Positions 59,062 through 64,000 of a DNA stretch of 64,000 bases are shown piece by piece (position 1 is the first letter of the stretch; the number at the start of each line of letters is the position of its first letter). The position numbers were made by a program, and so were the translations under genes. The notes under the pieces were generated by a model. That model did not search any database, was not told where the DNA came from, and saw nothing but the letters and a program-made list of their open reading frames with translations. This stretch comes from Methanosarcina vacuolata Z-761 (lineage in GTDB: Archaea > Halobacteriota > Methanosarcinia > Methanosarcinales > Methanosarcinaceae). The stretch covers positions 1,612,001 to 1,676,000 of the forward strand of contig NZ_CP009520.1 of the NCBI RefSeq assembly GCF_000969905.1, given 5' to 3'.

Positions 59062-60312
59062 TCAAAAGAGTGTCTTTATGAATGTTCCAAAAGCTTTCAT
59101 AAGTCTGAAGGAATTTCCTGAAAGCATGAGCTTCCTTATAAGGATAGAAGGATTGTCCATGTCTCCGTATTCGGTAATTGTGTCGAGAATCGAAGGGGTG
59201 TTTAGCGAACCTATAAGTTCATTGAACTGCCTGTCTTCCAGCTTTCCGATGTAGTCATGAATTTTCATGCCTATTTCAAGCTCTCTTCCAAGACCCTTCC
59301 GCCAGAGCTGGTCGTATTCGGAAAGCCGCTTTGCCGAGGTATCTCCTTCAAGGGCAGCCTGTGCAGCAACCTTTCCAGCGATCTTTGCCGCAAAGGCTCC
59401 TGTGTAAATACCACCTCCAGAGGTCGGTTTTGTCTGCCCTGCCGCATCGCCGACCAGCAGAATTCCATCCGCTACTGTTTTTTCCGGAGGGCCTATGGGG
59501 ATTCCCCCTACTACAAAATCAAGCATGCCTCCTGAGTATCTTGCTTTTACATGAGGGTTAAAGTGCAGGAATTTCTCAAGATAAGAAAGAGGAGAACAGT
59601 CTTTCTGACCACTTTTCCAGGCAAGTCCGGGTTCAAGAGCAAGCGCAATTCTTGAAATTTTTTCATTAACGGGTACAGTCCAGGCAAAAAAGCCGGGAGC
59701 AGAAGAGCCAGGAAAAAGTTCAACAAAGTCGCTGTCATCCGAGGCATAAGGAGCTTCGATCTGGATACCCGGAAGTACGCGGGCAGGTTTTTCCATCCCT
59801 GCATAGCTGGCTATCCGGCTTTTTACGCCGTCAGCTCCTATCACGACGGATGCAAATACTGTTTCAGGTTTGCCGTTTTTCAGTACCCTGAGTTTTACCT
59901 GAGAATCTTGCTGTTCCCCCGTCTCGTTTTCCGGGTTCGGTTTTTCGAGTCCCACAGCCCTTGTCCTGAGAGATAGTTCAACACCTTCTTCCACAGCCCT
60001 TACTGCAAGGGCGCGGTCAAAGTTTTTCCGTGAGACCACATACGCTTTGGTCTGCTTTCCATCGATTGGCAGGCACTGCCCATCCGGAGCATATACGAAG
60101 GCTCCACGCACGGAATTGAACACAAACTCGTCCGAAGGCTTGAGCTCGCACTCTGCAACCGCTCTGGTACTCAAAAGTCCGGTACAGCTTACAGGAGACC
60201 CTATGAAAGCATGCTCTTCAATCATGAGGACCTTTGCCCCATTCAGGGCTGCATAGCGAGCTGCAGTAGATCCCACAGGCCCGGCTCCAACCACAACAAC
60301 ATCATATTTCAT
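59062..60312 (-). CDS. Geranylgeranyl reductase family FAD protein
   Basis: 416 aa. An N-terminal FAD-binding fold has GAGPVGSTAARYAA (9-22), then IEEHAFIGSPVSCTG with the family CxG, a central VIGADGVKSRIA and the second FAD motif GILLVGDAAGQTKPTSGGGIYTG. These mark the geranylgeranyl reductase family, which in archaea saturates the isoprenoid chains of membrane lipids or related prenyl groups. The C-terminal region is complete. Methanosarcina often has several paralogues, so lipid, quinone-like or other substrates are possible and no symbol is given. The gene is monocistronic. Confidence 0.82.
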   Translation of the reverse strand: MKYDVVVVGAGPVGSTAARYAALNGAKVLMIEEHAFIGSPVSCTGLLSTRAVAECELKPSDEFVFNSVRGAFVYAPDGQCLPIDGKQTKAYVVSRKNFDRALAVRAVEEGVELSLRTRAVGLEKPNPENETGEQQDSQVKLRVLKNGKPETVFASVVIGADGVKSRIASYAGMEKPARVLPGIQIEAPYASDDSDFVELFPGSSAPGFFAWTVPVNEKISRIALALEPGLAWKSGQKDCSPLSYLEKFLHFNPHVKARYSGGMLDFVVGGIPIGPPEKTVADGILLVGDAAGQTKPTSGGGIYTGAFAAKIAGKVAAQAALEGDTSAKRLSEYDQLWRKGLGRELEIGMKIHDYIGKLEDRQFNELIGSLNTPSILDTITEYGDMDNPSILIRKLMLSGNSFRLMKAFGTFIKTLF

Positions 60313-60420
60313 ACTGTGTTAACCTCGAGAATAAGCCCTTACAGTAGCAGGGAGCTGAATATACTCATAATTCATAACTACATTAAAATTATAATAGTTT
60401 TATATAAATTGTATAATTTT

Positions 60421-60492
60421 GAATACCGCGACGCTGAATACAGTGATACTGAATACAGTGATACTGAATACAGTGATACTGAATACAATGAC
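60421..60492. repeat. 15-bp tandem repeat, five copies
   Basis: GAATACAGTGATACT units, the first and last diverged. The array lies in the 357-bp intergenic stretch 60313-60669, which otherwise is AT-rich and empty. Confidence 0.9.
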
Positions 60493-60669
60493 ATTATTCT
60501 ATATATGTGAGCTCTATATTATGAGGACGATTTATTATCTAATAGTGCATCGATTATTAATTAATTCCTGATAAAAATTTGAATTTTATGGAGAAAACAG
60601 AAGCATAAAATCCATTTATACATTGTAATATATATGCTTCTGTCGAATAAATGTTCAATCCCGTGCGGT

Positions 60670-61650
60670 TTAATAGGGGGATTCATTTAGAAGTTCTTTC
60701 ACAAGCACCCTCGTACCGTTCATTTGAGATAACATTCCATGCCCTCCAGTATCATATAAGACCAGTTGCGATTGGTTTATTTTACTGTGAGCATTTTCTG
60801 CATGTTTGTAACTTACCAGCGCATCATCTTTAGCGTGGATAATTAATGTTGGTGCACGAAGATTATCTGTAGGTACGGTATAAAATTCAATCATCTTTTC
60901 ATCGTTTACAGTGCCTTTATACCTTTGAGACATCGGATGCATTATATCTAGCATTTCCTGTGCCAATTCTTTCTGTTCAGGACTAAATGTTTCGTATACC
61001 TGTGATGGGATTCCCATCATGTCCAGAATTGTAGATTGAAGAAATCTTGTGAAGAGCCAGTATGCATAATCAGATTGCTGGATAGTGTGAATAATGCCAA
61101 CATAAAAAGGATCCTGGTCACCTGGTGCCGGACCCATACTTACAGCAGAAATCAATATCAATGCTGAGCATCTGTTAGGATAGTCGTTTGCAAACTGAGT
61201 GGCTGACGGACCTCCAGCTGATACACCAACAACAATTATTTTATCTATGCTTAGATTGTCCAGAAGAGTTTCATACGCAGCAGCTTGCGATTTAATCGAA
61301 GCATTATCCGGAATGGGTGATCGAAGATAGCCATATCGTGAAACCGAGACGAATTTATAACCGTTCCCGAAAAATACTTTGCCCGCCCAGAGTCCCTGAT
61401 CATAGCCGCCTCCTGCGCCATGTATCAATAAGATAGGCGTCCCTTTTCCCTCTACAGTATACTCAATATCCCCATATTCTGTTTTCAAAATAGTACTATT
61501 CGCAAGCAATTGCTTTTGTGCTTCTGTCATTGTATCGTGGTAATCCGGATAAGTTAGAGCAATTAGTATAGCAGTTGAACAAATTAAACATGCCAGTATA
61601 ATAAGTAAAATATTCCTGCTTTTTTTCTTTACTTCTTTCAAGAATACCAC
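60670..61650 (-). CDS. Membrane-anchored alpha/beta hydrolase
   Basis: 326 aa. A basic N-terminus and one hydrophobic helix (about 13-33) anchor the protein, with the enzyme domain probably outside the membrane. Hydrolase signs are LLIHGAGGGYDQGLW with the oxyanion-hole HG (77-78), the nucleophile elbow GVSAGG (S144), HAKDDALV with the acid, and DTGGHGML with the catalytic histidine. All three catalytic residues are present. The substrate is unknown; esters, lactones or peptides are possible. It lies alone and is complete. No ribosome-binding site stands out. Confidence 0.8.
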   Translation of the reverse strand: MVFLKEVKKKSRNILLIILACLICSTAILIALTYPDYHDTMTEAQKQLLANSTILKTEYGDIEYTVEGKGTPILLIHGAGGGYDQGLWAGKVFFGNGYKFVSVSRYGYLRSPIPDNASIKSQAAAYETLLDNLSIDKIIVVGVSAGGPSATQFANDYPNRCSALILISAVSMGPAPGDQDPFYVGIIHTIQQSDYAYWLFTRFLQSTILDMMGIPSQVYETFSPEQKELAQEMLDIMHPMSQRYKGTVNDEKMIEFYTVPTDNLRAPTLIIHAKDDALVSYKHAENAHSKINQSQLVLYDTGGHGMLSQMNGTRVLVKELLNESPY

Positions 61651-62048
61651 TTCTAATTTGTAGTCACTATACCCCGGACTCTAGCCCAAACATGTTTGCA
61701 ACCCTAAATTTCTCAATTATGAATTGTTCATCAATTTATTCTCAACAGCATTCAAACCATTTAATAGAAAATTGTCTATACAATATCCCATAACTCGCAC
61801 TCTAATTAATCATTCCGACTTTCTATACAAAACTCAAAAATGTAAGTTTTGATTGAAAATTTTCGTACGACATTATCTGGTTGGCATGAAAAAGAAGAAG
61901 TTCTTTAAAATTTCCTTCGTGTGTCCAGAGAAATGGTTTTTATGGAAATTATAATACACGGGTTCTATCGTAAAACCTATACATTCTGAATACATAACTT
62001 TCAGAAAAGCAAAAATTACTGAACTACTGATCCTCCCATGCTTATAAT
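61651..62048. other. Intergenic region
   Basis: AT-rich, with the promoter of the alpha/beta hydrolase gene. No gene or repeat was recognised. Confidence 0.5.
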
Positions 62049-62678
62049 CTACACTTCATCCAGGTATCTCTGCAGCTTATCCGCAAGTTTGCCAATATGA
62101 ATACCATCAACAAATGCATGGTGGACCTGGACTGCAAACGGCATCATAAGTTTACCTTCCCTTTCCTGATATTTTCCCCAATCAAATATGGGTTGAGCTT
62201 TTTCCCTGTTTCCGAAATCCGTGTGTGAAATATGCGTAAACGTTATCCACGGCAAGGCTGAGAATTGATATACATCGTTTTCTACAGGTCCTGTAAAACT
62301 TTCTTTTTGATTTTCTGCCGTTACGGTTGCCAATTCTACAAACTTTTCAATCGTATCCTGCATGGGAACATATACTACCTTAAATAACTCTGTTTCTTTA
62401 TCCAGATATGTAAATGAGGTATCAATGGATTCATATAACACAACTTCACCATCAAAAAAACGATACCGAAACTCCTCGATTTCATTTGCGCATTTCGTAA
62501 CAGCAAATATAAACGCCATCGTAAATGACCAGTTATTTTCTTTAACTCTCTTTTTAAAATTCGTCACATCAAGTTCAAAACTTACACAATATTGAGGCTG
62601 AACTGCATTCCTGTATATTTGACAATATTCTTTTCTTTTCCATGTTTCAAAATCTATTGTCTGGTATCTGTTTCCCAT
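62049..62678 (-). CDS. Chloramphenicol acetyltransferase-like protein
   Basis: 209 aa, the usual size of the type A CAT fold (trimeric acetyl-CoA-dependent acyltransferases). The start YQTIDFETWKRKEYCQIYR and the motifs CVSFELDVTNF, SFTMAFIFAVTKCANEIEEFRYR, SALPWITFTHISH and QVHHAFVDGIHIGKLAD match. The catalytic histidine is in HHAFVDG (HHxxxDG). It would acetylate a hydroxyl group; whether chloramphenicol is a substrate is uncertain, and many chromosomal relatives have unknown natural substrates. Codon use is AT-rich and it lies beside an IS remnant, so it may have been acquired. Confidence 0.82.
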   Translation of the reverse strand: MGNRYQTIDFETWKRKEYCQIYRNAVQPQYCVSFELDVTNFKKRVKENNWSFTMAFIFAVTKCANEIEEFRYRFFDGEVVLYESIDTSFTYLDKETELFKVVYVPMQDTIEKFVELATVTAENQKESFTGPVENDVYQFSALPWITFTHISHTDFGNREKAQPIFDWGKYQEREGKLMMPFAVQVHHAFVDGIHIGKLADKLQRYLDEV

Positions 62679-62807
62679 GTTTATGCCTTCGTTAAATACA
62701 ATCTCCTATCTTCAGGTTTCTTTAATCCTGTATTATCTGACAGTCTCTATATAAATCTTAGAAGAAAATGGCTCCCTCAAGCCAGGTTGACACTATTTGG
62801 TGAACTA

Positions 62808-62829
62808 CCCCAACGCTAAAGCTGTGGGG
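62808..62829 (-). ncRNA. Right-end hairpin of a tnpB remnant
   Basis: On the minus strand CCCC-ACAGC-TTTA-GCGTT-GGGG forms a hairpin after the tnpB fragment, followed directly by GTAGTTCAC (62808-62800). This matches the right-end layout of the element at 29170-29181 and would be the 3' part of its guide-RNA scaffold. Confidence 0.5.
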
Positions 62830-63034
62830 CTTCTTGGTTCATGCCCCTGACTTTTGTCAACGAGTCCCCAAGCCCTTCCTCGCGTTCCGCGAGTGCAAAT
62901 TTTTTAATATTAATTGCGGCATTAATGTCTCTGTCATGTGTACTTTTACATTCGGGGCATTGCCATTCTCTTATGTTTTCTGTAAGATTGGGATGTTTGT
63001 ATCCGCAAATATTGCATATTTTTGACGATGGCAA
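62816..63034 (-). pseudogene. tnpB: TnpB C-terminal fragment (zinc ribbon and RuvC-III)
   Basis: About 72 codons remain: KICNICGYKH and WQCPECKSTHDRDINAAINIKKF, i.e. the CxxC/CxxC zinc ribbon and the last RuvC motif with its aspartate. RuvC-I and -II are gone, so no nuclease can be made. Upstream only scrambled sequence is left. Unlike the tnpB at 27435, this one has the zinc ribbon, so the two elements belong to different subgroups. Confidence 0.8.
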
Positions 63035-63397
63035 CCATTGATTATTTTTGATATTGATAGCATGAACTGAAAGTTAAACCAATAAAATACTTTGTCATTG
63101 TCCAAAAAACCGAATACTTTCACTTTCCTGTTGACCTGCATGAATTTTTCTGAAGCCAAAATTCTGGCCGTCCCCGGCTACATGGGTGATATTCGGGGGT
63201 CAGACTTCCCGGTGCGGATAATGATTTCATTTTTATTTACTGTACGCAGGCGGGTTCAAGCGGAGCGCGGCACGTGGAAAGAAAGAATGTGAGCTGCAAT
63301 TTACGGTCATTCAGGAATAATAACAACTAATTAATCGGGGAACGCATGGGATAAAACCTAAAGGAAAAGTGTCTCCACCACCGGCTGGAACCTCAAA

Positions 63398-63446
63398 ACC
63401 CTATTTTATAATTCGACGCGACTTTGCGTCAATCGAGTTCTAGGGT
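63398..63446. other. Long hairpin in gene-free DNA
   Basis: Three stacked stems: ACCCTA/TAGGGT, ATTCGA/TCGAGT and GACGC/GCGTC closing a 6-nt loop. It is followed on the plus strand by CCGGTTTTTG. It could be a terminator or part of an RNA; no gene ends nearby on the plus strand. Confidence 0.5.
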
Positions 63447-64000
63447 CCGGTTTTTGACTTCATGGGAGAGTTGGTTAAATATTAAGTTAATTCCGAAGAG
63501 CACGGAAATAAAGTCGTGGTGGAAGTTCTGGCAACAGAGTAAAAGTCTGTATTTTCTATTCACTATAGGTCCCTAAAAAGATGGTAAAAAAGGCATTTAA
63601 GGCTTTTAAATTGGAGAAGAATGAATTCAGTTAGTACTGGAGGTAATTATCGGGCAGCCTGTTCAGGTTGGGGTGGCCGCACGCAATTTGATTTTAGCAT
63701 AAATCTCCCACCCCGCAGTCAACGACCTCTGCCCATTGGTCCGAAGGCATCGGAAGGGTGCATTTTGACATCGTAGTGGCACGAACTGGCCGTCGTTCTT
63801 ATTCTCGTGCCTGGGTTTTACAGGAGCAGTCCATTGCTCCTGCCGATGCCAATCGATCAATGGTTAGTTATAATGCAATGCACAGACGAACGGTGTCTAA
63901 CAGTTTTTGTGCCTGGGTTTATGACCTTTTCTGGAGGGATTGTTCATCCTATTTACCGGCTTTGGCAATCTTATTTCCGGTCTTTCAATTACAATCTTCT
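63447..64000. other. Window end, no recognised gene
   Basis: It holds copy 2 of the dispersed 40-nt repeat (about 63626-63658) and a short hairpin AGGAGCA/TGCTCCT (63821-63840). GTGCCTGGGTTTTA at 63808 and GTGCCTGGGTTTAT at 63909 form a direct repeat. Open frames here are short and unrecognised. It may be decayed gene sequence continuing past the window. Confidence 0.4.
63626..63658. repeat. Dispersed ~40-nt intergenic repeat, copy 2
   Basis: See copy 1 at about 2955-2995: GAATTC, 10 nt, AGGTAATT-N-TCGG-N-CAGC with the same spacing. Confidence 0.35.

Overview
The window reads as chromosomal DNA of a methanogenic archaeon of the genus Methanosarcina. Pointers are the archaeal-type fused 2-oxoacid:ferredoxin oxidoreductase, an A-type flavoprotein (FprA), a V4R regulator of the MsvR type with a matching operator, MEDS-domain and HisKA_2 sensor kinases, a geranylgeranyl-reductase-family flavoprotein, DtdA, Trm1, and large surface proteins with PGF-CTERM tails. 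Intergenic DNA is long, AT-rich and full of short tandem repeats. I found no tRNA, rRNA or CRISPR array.

Layout. 1-1.8 kb: 3' end of the vor operon. 1.8-4 kb: a gene-free stretch with three close copies and one decayed copy of a structured RNA-like element, a microsatellite and a 15-nt repeat. 4-7 kb: an ornithine/lysine-type decarboxylase and an APC permease. 7.4-10.6 kb: FprA (minus) divergent from a glutamine-synthetase homologue (plus). 11-12.5 kb: DtdA and a small membrane protein. 13-18.8 kb: a CheB-CheR-PAS protein followed by a MEDS-PAS-PAS histidine kinase. 18.8-22.2 kb: repeats, a MITE-like element, a short DUF2173-like gene and two paralogous lipoproteins. 22.2-25 kb: Trm1, a winged-helix protein and a DUF2110-like protein. 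25-27.2 kb: an MsvR-like regulator and a class III aminotransferase.

27.2-39.1 kb is accessory DNA: a tnpB-only IS605-group element broken by a 403-bp MITE, a DNase I-like lipoprotein between direct repeats, a membrane protein, a beta-propeller surface protein, an isolated restriction/methylase specificity domain, a DUF72 protein and an IS1634-type element. 39.2-49.4 kb holds two cytoplasmic or envelope proteins and three parallel-beta-helix surface proteins, two of which share a nearly identical PGF-CTERM tail. 50-53.5 kb is a tightly coupled pair (hydantoinase/oxoprolinase-like and histone-deacetylase-like). 54-60.3 kb has a large PAS/GAF histidine kinase, a 58-aa small ORF, a rubredoxin overlapping the stop of a glutamate dehydrogenase gene, and a geranylgeranyl-reductase-family protein. 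60.6-64 kb has an alpha/beta hydrolase, a chloramphenicol-acetyltransferase-like protein, a tnpB remnant and a strong hairpin.

Together the core genes cover nitrogen and amino-acid metabolism (glutamine synthetase homologue, glutamate dehydrogenase, VOR, aminotransferase, decarboxylase), oxygen and redox handling (FprA, MsvR-like, rubredoxin), sensing (three PAS proteins) and the cell surface. Points most worth checking: the repeated structured RNA (one compensatory base-pair change), the MsvR-like operator, the apparent AUA start codons of two beta-helix genes, the CheB gene lacking a normal start before its catalytic serine, and the rebuildable MITE insertion in tnpB.
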